Shown here in pieces: positions 41,987 to 52,394 of a stretch of 64,000 bases of DNA. The stretch spans positions 367,128,720 through 367,192,719 of the forward strand of contig CM077671.1 in NCBI GenBank assembly GCA_039707655.1. The letters run 5' to 3'. Under the pieces are notes generated by a model that was not told where the DNA came from, ran no database searches, and worked only from the letters and a program-made list of their open reading frames with translations. The first letter of the stretch is position 1, and every line of letters starts with the position of its first letter. Position numbers and translations under genes: made by a program. The stretch comes from Elymus sibiricus. Taxonomy: Eukaryota; Streptophyta; Magnoliopsida; Poales; Poaceae.

Positions 41987-44124
41987 GGCCGTGCCGCGAC
42001 GAAAAATGAAGAGCGAAGTGTCATACTGGGAGGCGACGAACCCCAACGAAAGGATGAAGGCCTGAAAGCGAAGGAACCAAGTGCGAGGTGCCTGCTTTAA
42101 GCCGTATAGGGACTTCTTGAGAAGACAAACGTGGGTGGGATGAGAAGCATCAAGAAAGCCAGCTGGTTTGTTGCAATAAACGGTTTCACCGAGACTGCCG
42201 TGAAGAAAGGCATTCTTGACGTCCATTTGATGAATGGGCCAAGAGTGAGCGGTGGCGAGGCTGAGAACGACGCGCACCGTGGCCGGTTTGACAACCGGGC
42301 TAAATGTCTCAGTGTAATCGACGTCTTCTTGTTGAGTGAATCCACGAAGAACCCAACGAGCCTTGTAGCGAGCTAACGAGCCATCCGGATGGAGTTTGTG
42401 CCGAAATATCCACTTCCCGGTGACCACATTGACACCTACGGGTTTAGGAACCAAACACCACGTATCATTCTTTAACAAAGCATTAAACTCATCAAGCATT
42501 GCCGCATGCCAATGGGGATCCCGTAGAGCAGATTTGTAGGACGAAGGGAGTGGAGAAATATCGGTGGAAGTGGTGGCAGAAAATAGGCGTTTGGGCTGAG
42601 CAAACCCGGATTTAGCTCGTGTCTTCTTTTTATGAGAGTTGAGAGGTGGAGGGATCGCTACCGCATGGGGAGGGAGACGTGGCGGGGAAGGAGTGGGTGG
42701 CAGAAGGTGCGAGGAGGAGGTGGCGGGTCCTATGACAGAGGCGTCAGGAGGAGAAGGCGCGAAATCGGAGGAGGATTCGGTCGGGGCAGCAGGGGAGTCC
42801 GATCGGGGCGTGTGAGGTGGGGACGCGTGGGGTCCGGTAGAGGGAGTGGGTGAGCGGGCGGACGGGGTTGGCTGCATGGGAGTGGTGGGGCCGCGTGTAG
42901 CTGGGGGAGGGCGGTACGAGGTAGGTGCGACGGGGATCCCGGAGGGGATTGCGCAGGGACGGATCGTGGCAGGGGGATCGGGTGCGGGCGGATCGGTTGT
43001 AGACCGGGATGTGGGCGGGAGGTAGGGAAACGCTGTTTCGTCAAAAACAACGTGACGAGACACAATGACTTTGCGTGTTTGAAGATCAAAACACCTGTAG
43101 CCCTTATGTTCGAGAGGGTAACCAAGAAACACGCAGCGGGTGGACCTCGAGGCTAGTTTGTGAGGACTAGTGGCATAGAGGTTGGGAAAGCATAAGCAGC
43201 CGAACACGCGAAGGTGATCGTAACGAGGGTGGACGCCGGTGAGGAGAAAGTAGGGGGTATAAGGGGCTATGGTGGTGGACGGGCGGTGATTGAGAAGGTG
43301 TGTGGCCGTGTGGAGAGCCTCTACCCAAAATTGGGGCGGAAGGTGGGCTTGAAGAAGAAGTGTGCGGACGACATCGTTGGTGGTACGGAGCATGCGCTCG
43401 GCTTTACCGTTCTGGGGAGAGGTATGGGGGCACGAGAGGCGGTACGTAATGCCATTGTTGGAGAAGAAGGTGCGGAGAGAGGTGTTGATGAATTCCCCAC
43501 CATTGTCACACTGCATGCACCTAATGAGCGTGTGAAACTGTGTTAAAATATAGATGAAGAAACGTTGAAGGGTGAGGGAGGTGTCGGATTTCCGGCGCAA
43601 AGGAAAGGACCAAGAGTAATGTGAATAATCATCGAGAATAACAAGGTAATACTCATAGCCAGAAAAGCATGTAACGGGGACGTCCATAGATCGCAATGAA
43701 TAAGCTGAAAAGGTGCGGTAATATTATTCGAATATGAAAACGATAAGCGTGGCTGTCGCCCAAGCTGACATGCAGTACAAGGTTGGCGAGGAGCATTATT
43801 ACAATCAGGAAGCAAAGTTTTGGAAAGGGAAACTAGAGAGGCCTTGCCGGGATGGCCAAGGCGTCGATGCCAGAGATCGCCAGTGGCAGCATGGAAGGCA
43901 GCTCCGCCGGAGGATGAGTGGCCACGGAACGGGTATAGTGGACCGGGACTATTGGACGTCATGATGTGTCTCCCGGTTGGAAAGTCCTTCACATGGAAAC
44001 CAAAGGGGGTAAGTTCAATGGAGATAAAATTATCAGTAGACAGTTTACGTGCAGAGATAAGGTTTTGAACGACACCAGGACAAACAACAACATCACGAAG
44101 GGCAAGGTTGGAGGGAGAGAGAGT
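41987..44124 (-). pseudogene. Copia pol, middle part: pre-integrase, integrase, RT N-terminal half
   Basis: The minus-strand frame begins at the CACTA-1 insertion point with the GAG-pre-integrase domain (zinc-finger-like WHRRLGHP and CTACQLG). A frameshift near 43675 separates it from the integrase core, which shows ILDDYSHYSW, CDNGGEF and the PQNGKAERM glutamate motif. The Pro/Ser-rich linker typical of Copia follows, then RT blocks KNDTWCLVPKP, GKWIFRHKLHPDGSLARYKA, VDYTETFSPVVK and QMDVKNAFLHG. It stops at the CACTA-2 target GGC (41987-41989), before the YVDD motif. Confidence 0.92.
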
Positions 44125-44625
44125 CACTACTAGAATCGCCCCCTACGCCGACGGCCAGATCCCGTCGGCGTAGGCCAGAATACCGTCGGCGTAGGGCTAC
44201 GCCGACGGCCCCCGTCGGCGTAGGTTCGTCGGGATCGCGAGCGTCGGCGTACCCGGACGTTTTCGTCGGCGTAGGTCCCTTATGCCGACCTCCGGCCGTA
44301 CGACTGTCGGCGTAGATGGGCCGTCGGCGTCCTTTCTCACGTGACGGCGGTTGACGGCGACGGCGGAGTTCGACCACCAAACGGAATCTGCCACGTGGCA
44401 GGGTCTACGCCGACGGTTACACCGTCGGGATAGGCCAGGACCTATGCCGACGGTGTAACCGTCGGCGTAGACCACCGAAGTCAGGGTCTACGCCGACGGT
44501 TACACCGTCGGCATAGGCTAGGACCTATGCCGACAGTGTAACCGTCGGCGTAGACCCTGCCACGTGGCAGATTCTGGTGCACCGAAGTCAGGGTCTACGC
44601 CGACGGTTACACCGTCGGCATAGGT
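44125..44625. repeat. CACTA-1 left subterminal palindrome array
   Basis: Repeated ccgacggttacaccgtcgg-type units (8-bp arms ccgacggt/accgtcgg) and cgtcggcgtag/ctacgccgacg motifs. A ~130-bp stretch including ccacgtggcag and the palindromes is duplicated in tandem. These are the likely binding sites for the element's own accessory protein. Confidence 0.85.
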
Positions 44626-44875
44626 GCTGTTTTTTTTGTTTTTGTTTTATTTCTCGATAATATACAGCACAAATATATCACAAACAGTACACAGCATATA
44701 TATATCACAGATCCACATCATTATCACCACAATATAAGTATTACCATCACAATATAAGTATTACCATCACAACATACGTGAAATCAATAAAACATGTCGA
44801 AACAACATAACATATGTCTGAACAACATAATATGAATGCATGAAAGATAAGTCATGACCACCACCACCAAGAGGC

Positions 44876-46297
44876 TTAAGCGTCAGGAGGTCCACCACCA
44901 ATTTCGGTACCGCCAAGACCGCCAAAGCCAAGGTCGTCACTACTATCAGCAGCGCTACCGGCAAGACTGTGACCGCCACCTCCTCGGTGGATTGGAGTGA
45001 CCGGGCTCCGTGACTCGGGAGTGTTGCCATAACTGGCACCACCACCAACGGAGGATCGATCAGTTCCCTGCATGTTTGAAAAGAGATGTTAAAGAGATAT
45101 ATGATAGTGTTGAATGCACGATAAGTAGTTGGATAGTTTGGGGATGTACTAACCGCAGTCGGACAGCGTTGTGCCACAAAGTCTTCAAACGTAAGCAGAA
45201 TTGGTTGTTCTCCAGCAGGTGGTGGTGGTGGTTCCATTACAGGAACCGTTCCGGCCGCCATGGACTCAAAAACGAGCTGCATGTTAGTTGACCAAGCACA
45301 CACGAAGGTTAGAAGAAATGAGAATGAAAATGTGAAAGTCAAATGAAAGGGGCTAAACTAACCTTCATCATGCGCCTGGCGTGGTCCGAGACTGCTGCAA
45401 GTCTCGCGTTCCACGCCATGGTCTCCTGACGTTGGTACTCCATGTAGGCCTTCAATATAACATGATGAAACTCATAAGAACATCTTGGTGTGGAAAATAA
45501 AATGAGAAAAAGGAAGATAAGAGGGAAAATTCTTACAGAGTGTTGCTGGGCTAGGAGGGACATTGAGTGTGCACTTGTCGTCCTCGGCTGCGGGCTCAGG
45601 CCCGGGTTGGTAACTCGGAGCTGTGTGTAGGAGATATAAGGAGTGACAACGGCATCCAGAACTCGATGTCGACCATGAAGCTTCGGCCCTATGCCGACCA
45701 CCGCCCTGTCGTCCGTAGCCTCTTTTATGGGGTCAGGTGTGTCAGGATTGTACCCCAGATACAACTCCTTGTAGCTCTCAAGGTGCTCGCCGGACTTGCC
45801 GTAGTACTTGCCCTTGCCTTCCCTGGGCTTAGTCCGCACATGGGCTAGCTCCCACGCCTCCATGTCTGAGAGCGGCCGCTTCAATTTCTCCTCCTGCACC
45901 ACCAAACACCACCAAACAGAGGTTAGTCATACATAGAAGAAGAAGAATGTTTCATGTACATAGATATACCTGAACTTTCTTGTGGCCCCAATGGTTCCGG
46001 TTTCCCTGACTATGTGTTCCGTCATTTCCTCGATTAGCCCGGTTTTGGATGCTTTTAGCAGCCCACTTTTCATCATCACCGAGCCATGTATCAACCAATG
46101 CCTCCCATGATTCCTTTTTTCCATAACACCAACCAGGACACGCCTACATAATGAAAGCATAGTGGCATGTTGACACGAAACAATGAAATTTAACACAAAC
46201 ATCGGAATGAAAAGTCTGTTATACTTACCAACATGTATTGCTCCTTAGTCAAGGTAAGCTTCTCCTCCCGCGCGAAACAAACTGACAATGTTGACAT
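44876..46297 (-). CDS. CACTA-1 Ptta/En-Spm accessory protein, intact six-exon ORF
   Basis: Minus-strand CDS is complement(join(44876..45067, 45154..45276, 45363..45449, 45537..45893, 45970..46143, 46229..46297)), 1002 nt, 333 residues. All introns are GT-AG and all exons are multiples of three, so the frame is fully open. Residues read CPGWCYGKKESWEALVDTWL, QNRANRGNDGTHSQGNRNHW and KPREGKGKYYGKSGEHLESY, the plant Ptta/En-Spm domain. A helical part (YMEYQRQETMAWNARLAA) and a Gly/Ser-rich tail follow. It is the functional counterpart of the second ORF of CACTA-2 but shorter, lacking its long acidic N-terminal region. The start chosen is the first ATG in the first recognisable exon; an upstream exon in the GC-rich region cannot be excluded. 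It probably binds the subterminal repeats. Confidence 0.8.
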
Positions 46298-46499
46298 CTA
46301 TTCATCATCATCATATATTCAGCATCATCATAATCATCTAGACAAAAAATCTAACAACACTAACCTATCTAACTACAACATATATAATTACCGAACATGA
46401 ATATCATCATACATTCATCATATATACCAGCATTTTCATCTAACAGAACAAATTGATTAAAACAAATTTGCATTTTGCTCACCTCCCGCCGGAGCAGCA

Positions 46500-46975
46500 G
46501 CAGAGGCGTGGAAGAGGCAGGGCGGGGACGCGGGGAGGCCGGGGCGGGGGCGCAGGGAGGCCGGGCGGTGGCGCGGCTGGGGCGGGGACGAGGCCGGCCG
46601 GAGGGACGAGGCTGGCCGGGGCGGGGACGAGGCCGGCAGGGCGGGGACGAGGCCGGCCGGGGCGGGGACGAGGCCGGCCGGCGGGGACGAGCCTGGCCGG
46701 GGCGGGGACAAGGCCAGCCGGGGCGGGGACGTGGCGGAGCGGGCGTGGCGGAGCGGGGGTGGCGCGGGCAGACGGCGGCGGAGCGGGGGTGGCGGAGGCC
46801 GAGGCGAGGACGGGGCTTGGCGAGGCGAGGGCGGGGCGGGGCGACGGCGTGGCGAGGGTGGGGCGAGGGCGGGGGAGAGTCGGGGCGACGGCGGGGCGGC
46901 GACGGCGACGCGCGCGGATCGGCGGCCGGCGGCGCGTTGGATCAGGTCGGGCGGGGGGAGGGGGATGAGTGGAGG
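46500..46975. repeat. G-rich minisatellite in CACTA-1 leader
   Basis: Irregular ~18-bp units built on ggcggggacgaggccggcc, then ggcgtggcggagcggg-type units. The + strand is extremely G-rich with many GGGG runs. It lies just upstream of the accessory ORF, as its 5' leader or promoter. Long Arg/Gly/Pro frames on both strands are artefacts. Confidence 0.8.
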
Positions 46976-46989
46976 AGGAGGGCCGGCCC

Positions 46990-47460
46990 CGCGATTGGAT
47001 AAGGCAGAGAGCTATGCCGACGGCATAGCCGTCGGCATAGATACATGCCACGCCATCGATCCGAGCCTCCTGCCACGTCATCGATCCGGCATAGCTATGC
47101 CGACGGCAAAGCCGTCGGCATAGCTGTGTTCTTCATTTTTTTTCCTAAATAGAAATTTCATTAATTTAAATGTACTTTATCGAATAGCTGTGTACTTTTT
47201 TTTTTGAGTAGTAGGTAAATTGAGTGGAATTGCATCGCGTGCGTACGGCGGGATGGTGAACAGTTAAACTCAGCAGCTTCATGAGCAGTCCGCCAGTCCC
47301 CACCCACCACCCCACCCCATTCGCAAATCACAACCGGCCTCCGAAGAGAGAGGGAGAAGAGCCAAGAGTCTTCCGCTTTCGCGCCGGCCGACATCCGCAT
47401 GGCTGCCGCCGCCGCCGCCGACGTACCCGACGATTTCAAAAAGTGGTGGGCAACATTCAT
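46990..47460. other. CACTA-1 internal spacer with terminal-type motifs
   Basis: 46995-47130 holds two facing pairs of tatgccgacggcatagccgtcggcatag-like motifs, normally subterminal, here in the middle of the element. 47180-47460 is a mixed region with a GCC triplet run near 47400. This may mark an old junction between two CACTA-family ends. Confidence 0.5.
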
Positions 47461-48845
47461 CAAGGTCCGGGCACAGCCCACTGCAAGATTCCCTCCGTTA
47501 CTGCCCGACGTGGCCGTTCCCCCCTCCGTGCGACGGCGGCGGCGACGTCGGTGAGGAGGGTGACACCACGGAGCCCCGTGCCGGGTGCTTGCACCCGCCA
47601 CCGCACTTCCGGACATGTAGGAGGGCCCAGCGAAAGACCTGGCGGCATAGCTACCCCCCCCAAACTACACCCGTCCCGTCTAACCCTGCGAGAGTTGACC
47701 GGGCGGTCTACGCCTTTGACTTTCGCCGGACGGGGTTTGACCGATGGACATTTTCACCTGGGTGTTATAGCCCAGCACATAGGTACACATCGGATCAAGG
47801 TCTGGGCACAGCCCACCGCAAGATTCCCTCCGTTACTGCCCGACGTGGCCGTTCCCCCCTCCGTGCGACGGCGGCGGCGACGTCGGTGAGGGGGGTCACA
47901 CCACGGAGCCCCGTGCCGGGTGCTTGCACCCGCCACCGCACTTCCGGACGTGTAGGAGGGCCCAGCGAAAGACCTGGCGGCATAGCTACCCCCCCCCCAA
48001 ACTACACCCGTCCCGTCTAACCCTGCGAGAGTTGACCGGGCGGTCTACGCCTTTGACTTTCGCCGGACGGGGTTTGACCGATGGACATTTTCACCTGGGT
48101 GTTATAGCCCAGCACATAGGTACACATCGGATCAAGGTCTGGGCACAGCCCACCGCAAGATTCCCTCCGTTACTGCCCGACGTGGCCGTTCCCCCCCTCC
48201 GTGCGACGGCGGCGGCGACGTCGGTGAGGGGGGTCACACCACGGAGCCCCGTGCCGGGTGCTTGCACCCGCCACCGCACTTCCGGACGTGTAGGAGGGCC
48301 CAGCGAAAGACCTGGCGGCATAGCTACCCCCCCAAACTACACCCGTCCCGTCTAACCCTGCGAGAGTTGACCGGGCGGTCTACGCCTTTGACTTTCGTCG
48401 GACGGGGTTTGACCGATGGACATTTTCACCTGGGTGTTATAGCCCAGCACATAGGTACACATCGGATCAAGGTCCGGGCACAGCCCACCGCAAGATTCCC
48501 TCCGTTACTGCCCGACGTGGCCGTTCCCCCCCTCCGTGCGATGGCGGCGGCGACGTCGGTGAGGGGGGTCACACCACGGAGCCCCGTGCCGGGTGCTTGC
48601 ACCCGCCACCGCACTTCCGGACGTGTAGGAGGGCCCAGCTAAAGACCTGGCGGCATAGCTACCCCCCCAAACTACACCCGTCCCGTCTAACCCTGCGAGA
48701 GTTGACCGGGCGGTCTACGCCTTTGACTTTTGCCGGACGGGGTTTGACCGATGGACATTTTCACCTGGGTGTTATAGCCCAGCACATAGGTACACATCGG
48801 ATCAAGGTCCGGGCACAGCTCACCGCAAGATTCCCTCCGTTAATT
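47461..48845. repeat. CACTA-1 335-bp tandem array, about four copies
   Basis: The unit start aggtc-gggcacagccca recurs at about 47461, 47799, 48134 and 48473, with a partial fifth copy; spacings are 335-338 bp. Each unit contains gacgtggccgttcccccc, cggagccccgtgccgggtgc and a gagagttgaccgggcggtc block. Units are over 97% alike by eye, so the array is homogenised. On the opposite strand, blocks of this unit (taaccctg, gttgacc, a tttgactttcg-cggacgg block, ggac-tttt-acctgg) match the ~330-bp monomers of CACTA-2. Confidence 0.92.
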
Positions 48846-49354
48846 ATTTTGAGCTAAATGACCCCGAAATTGTAAAGCACTACAAATGAACTCTGAAAAG
48901 GTTGAAACTTGGCATGGTATCATCATTTCACCCACATAGCATGTGCTAAAAAGTTGAGAGGGTTATGACAAAAGCTGGATGCACTTTGTGTACAAACTGG
49001 ACAATCTCTTTCGAAGTATCAGGGTTTCGGACGAAAACTCATCTGTTACAAAGGCATTTCATTTTTTTAAATTTATTTCAACTCCAGACTTTTTGTGTGT
49101 TCAACATGCACCATCTAACATGTGCCTACGAGCAGAAAAAATTAAATTAAAAACAATTTTTAAACTCAAGTTATTCACAATCTAGGGTTTGAAGGAAATT
49201 TGAAAAAATTCAAATTTAAACCATTCAAATTTGAAAACTAATTGCACAAACACAAACTAGACAAAATTTTGAATTTAATGCAAAAAGAATCACTCAAAAA
49301 CATCAAATATCCTAAAAGATATAAGCAATTCAAAACAGAAAACACAAAATTGCA
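48846..49354. other. CACTA-1 AT-rich spacer
   Basis: AT-rich, no gene. Runs such as aatttgaaaaaattcaaatt give local dyad symmetry. The short frames at 48965-49185 have no recognisable product. Confidence 0.5.
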
Positions 49355-49844
49355 CCTATGCCGACGGTTACACCGTCGGCGTAGGTGAAATAAAAAAAAA
49401 TTGTTCCTACGCCGACGGTTAAGCCCGAAAGGTATGCCGACGGCATAACCGTCGGCGTAGTTACGCCCCCGGATCCGCACCTCCCTCGGATCGATGACGT
49501 GGCACCTGCCGCGGATCGATGACGTGGACCTTCGAAGCTATGCCGACGGTGTCCGTCAGGGCCGTCGGCATATCTTTGACGGCGTCAAACGGGCGTTACT
49601 CATCGAGTGGCCGGGCCCGCTGATACGCCGACGGGGTGTCTACGCCGACGGCCACCGTAGGCATAGGTGAATCTACGCCGACGGCATTTGTACGCCGACG
49701 GTGGCCGTCGGCATAGGTTGATCTACGCCGACGGTTTTTAGTACGCCGACGGTGAGGCACTGGTGGTCGGCATAGGGTGACGTATGCCGACGGGGGCCGT
49801 CGGCATAGTTTAGGCCGTCGGCAACGACCCTGATTCTGGTAGTG
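49355..49844. repeat. CACTA-1 right subterminal repeat region
   Basis: Inverted counterpart of the left end: repeated tatgccgacgg / ccgtcggcatag pairs, up to the terminal repeat at 49832-49844. Confidence 0.85.
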
Positions 49845-49847
49845 AGT

Positions 49848-51262
49848 GGTAGAACCCGTGGCAACAATTGGCAGGCGTTCCCCATTACCAACAGTAATAC
49901 TAGATGAATTATGCTTTGAGAGAGAACGAAAGGATGTGAGATTACCAGTGTTACCAGTGACATGAGTGGACGCGCCGGAGTCGAGAAGCCAGTCACCGCC
50001 CGAGGGGGGAAGGGGGAAGGCCGTGCTGGCTGGAGGCGTTGCTGAACAGGGCTGCATGATCCCATGAAGAAGGGCCGGACTGGTACGGTGGTGGAGCAGC
50101 GGCGGGTGGCGGATGGGCCACCGGACCGGAGTACATCACAGGGTACGCCTGTGAGTGGACGCCAGGATGAGGTCCGAGAACCCCTGCAACATTGGGAGGT
50201 GCCCAGCCAGGACGTGGAGACGGCAGCGCCATGCCGTAGGGGGCGAAGTAGCCGGTCCATGGCGCCGGCGGCGGATGCTGCGAGCTGGAACCGCCGGAGT
50301 CAGGGCGCCCTCGGCCCCGTCCGTAGCCACCGCGGCCACGGCCACGCCCGCGGTCAGAGCCAGAGCCGCGATTTCCGCGGCCATCAGGAGCGCCGGAAGG
50401 AGCGCGGTCGGCACGGGAGCCAGAGCCGCGATTTCCGCGGCCATCAGGAGCGCCGGAAGGAGCGCGGTCGGCACAGGAGCCAGAGCCGCCGTGGCCACCG
50501 TGGCCGCCCGAGCCGGGAGAGCCGCCCGGGCCACCGGAGCCGCCAGAGCCGCCGCCGTTGGTGATGGAGAGAGCCGCGGCGCCCTCGGTGGCAGTGCGCA
50601 AGGAGAGATTGTACTCGGCGAGCTCGAGGCGGGAGCGGATGACCCCCAAGGGTGGGAGCGGCACCGTACTGCATGGTGAGGTCGGCATCGTCGACCGGGG
50701 AGCCAACGTCGGCCAGGTTATCTACCAGAGACTTGAGGCGGCGGGCGTATTCAACGATGGGGAGATCACCTTGTTGCAGGTTCCTGTACCTGCGCGTGAG
50801 GTGGAGAACCTGGCCCCCCTGGTTGGCGAGGAAGTAGTCAGAGATGCGCCGCCATGCCGTGTAAGCCGACACGGCACCGCCGGTGATGAGCTCGAGGAGA
50901 GGATCAGCAAGGGTGAAGAGGATCCAGAGGGTCAGGCGGTGGTCGACGGCAAGCTAGGCGTCGTCGGGATTGGGAGGAGGCGGGCGGTCGACATGATCCT
51001 CAACGCGGTACTGGCCAAGGACGATCCGGAAGAAGGTGCGCCATTTGGAGTAGTTGCTCTCTGCCGGATCCAGCTTGAACTTGATGTAGTTGGATATGTG
51101 GTCGTTGTGGATGGTGAGAGGAGGTTGGGGAGGTGGTGCAGCCGACACGGCGGGAGGGCTCGTCATGGTGGAGAGGGCAGCAGAGGACGGAGTTGAGAAA
51201 GAGGAGGAGGAGTGGGGTGCAGGGGAGGGTGGTGCGCCGAAGAGGTCCTCGAAGGCCATGGC
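49848..51262 (-). pseudogene. Copia gag and protease, with stop codon and frame break
   Basis: The minus-strand ATG at 51260 starts MAFEDLFGAPPSPAP; the gag domain follows (FKLDPAESNYSKWRTFFRIV; GGQVLHLTRRYRNLQQGD). A TAG at 50956-50954 and a frame break with an apparent small deletion near 50650-50690 interrupt it. Two identical 72-bp units at 50363-50506 encode a duplicated Gly/Ser/Arg-rich segment in the nucleocapsid region. The protease begins near 49990 with GGDWLLDSGASTHVTGN, whose DSG holds the catalytic aspartate, and runs to the CACTA-1 target AGT. Confidence 0.9.
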
Positions 51263-51263
51263 G

Positions 51264-51273
51264 TCTGATACCA
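51264..51273 (-). other. Copia primer binding site (initiator tRNA-Met)
   Basis: On the minus strand, TGGTATCAGA directly follows the 5' LTR end, complementary to the 3' end of initiator tRNA-Met. This is the usual primer of plant Copia elements. Confidence 0.92.
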
Positions 51274-51496
51274 AGCTAAGGTTTGGAAATCCACACACTG
51301 CTGTATATTTACTGATGACAAGGTACAGAGTACATATAGCCGAAGGCTGAACTGCTCCCGCAGTTGTAGGCACGCAGGCCGTATCTACAGAGGTGGATCG
51401 AGATCCTAGATTACAGGGGATCGTTACAACAGCCAACGGCACGCAGGCCGTGTACGAGACATGCACAAGAGCATAGCGATACAACATATCTTAACA
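51274..51496 (-). repeat. Copia 5' LTR
   Basis: 223 bp, differing from 28523-28745 at three sites (A/G, A/G, T/C). It is followed on the + strand by the target duplication TCGGA at 51497-51501. Confidence 0.95.
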
Positions 51497-51501
51497 TCGG
51501 A

Positions 51502-52394
51502 TGTGAGGCTAGGCAGACCAGCTGTCGTGCGTGAGATGGTCCAGAGCAGATCAACGGCTTGCACAACGGTGTGTATTCCTCGACGATGTGGTTTTTTTGG
51601 CAACGGAACTGCGTCCCTAACCGCGCCCAGAGTGGCATCAGAAAGAGGCAAACCAACGATTGTGTGGGGGGATCTAGCACACACAGGATTCTAGATGAGG
51701 GGTGCGGCGATGGTGGCGCACAATTTAATCTAGCCTTTTCTCCCGGTAACGGAGGGCAAGGTAATGAGGGCGATCAATGCTGCGGTTTCATGTGCAATTG
51801 CGCCCGGGAGAGGCTCGGTCGCGGTAGTGGAAGACATAGCGGCGACAATCAGATTCACGACGGAGAAGATGACTGTCAGCGAAATAGTGCCGCTGCTTAC
51901 GCCCATGGGCCATACAGCCCACATACCAAATATTGAATCGGGCCATGTGTAAGGTAGCTAGGTGGCTTCGTACAACCCAAGCCCTGGAAGCCGGATCGCA
52001 GCAAGAGTTGGTGCAGACATCTGATTGCGTTAATGGTTGATCCAATGGCTAATAATAATTAGGGCGACGTGGCTGCACCAGAAGCCAAGAAAATCAGCTA
52101 GTGGGGGGCTCCTATTTAGATATAGAAGATTGGAGGAAAGATGAGTTTTAAGTCGAAAATTAGATGTGCTGGTAGCTTTAGTTTTCCTGAGCATGAACCA
52201 GTATGGTGGTGTTTGGAAACCCTGTTGGTTAAAGCATGTAGATAGTAGTATTGGCCCCTAAGAACTAACTTGAAATCTCCCTCTCTAATTCCGATTTAGC
52301 CATTTCTAATCTTATCGTGGATGAAAGCAATCATTAAAAACATAAAATGGTAGCTACTTATTAATTACATAGCAGTTGTAGCATCCTTAGCAGC
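51502..52394. other. Unassigned flank of the Copia element
   Basis: Together with 28.28-28.52 kb this is the sequence the Copia element entered. A motif near 51573 (tattcctcgacgatgtgg) resembles one near 28450 (gttcttcgacgatttggg) on the other side. Several short frames exist on both strands but none resembles a known protein. Confidence 0.4.

Larger units (their letters stand above)
44125..49844 (-). mobile_element. CACTA transposon 1 (En/Spm superfamily), 5720 bp, inserted between Copia PR and INT
   Basis: Terminal inverted repeats are CACTACTAGAATC at 44125-44137 and CACTACCAGAATC (inverted) at 49832-49844, 12 of 13 matching. The AGT target duplication is at 44122-44124 and 49845-49847. 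Both ends carry many copies of the palindromic ccgacggttacaccgtcgg motif. There is no TNP2 gene; one spliced accessory ORF on the minus strand is intact. Structurally this is a non-autonomous CACTA. It also contains a GC-rich minisatellite and a 335-bp tandem array. Confidence 0.94.
28518..51501 (-). mobile_element. Ty1/Copia LTR retrotransposon carrying two nested CACTA transposons
   Basis: The target duplication TCGGA flanks the unit at 28518-28522 and 51497-51501. The 223-bp LTRs (28523-28745 and 51274-51496) differ at only three positions, all transitions. Read on the minus strand the order is 5' LTR, PBS, gag, protease, integrase, reverse transcriptase, RNase H, polypurine tract, 3' LTR: the Copia order. 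Removing the CACTA insertions leaves about 5.0 kb, a normal Copia size. Gag has a stop and a frame break, and there is a frameshift at the start of the integrase core, so the element is not autonomous now. At an assumed grass LTR rate of 1.3e-8 per site per year, about 1.3% divergence would place insertion at roughly half a million years. Confidence 0.95.

Noticed and set aside
42632..43546. Plus-strand frames opposite the Copia integrase linker
   Set aside because: They are antisense shadows of the minus-strand pol coding region.
46479..47081. 200-aa Pro/Ala/Arg-rich minus-strand protein
   Set aside because: Both strands are open because of the GC minisatellite; there is no recognisable domain.
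47281..48857. Family of repeated 86-202-aa proteins
   Set aside because: These are the same frame recurring once per 335-bp tandem unit; they are non-coding repeat shadows.
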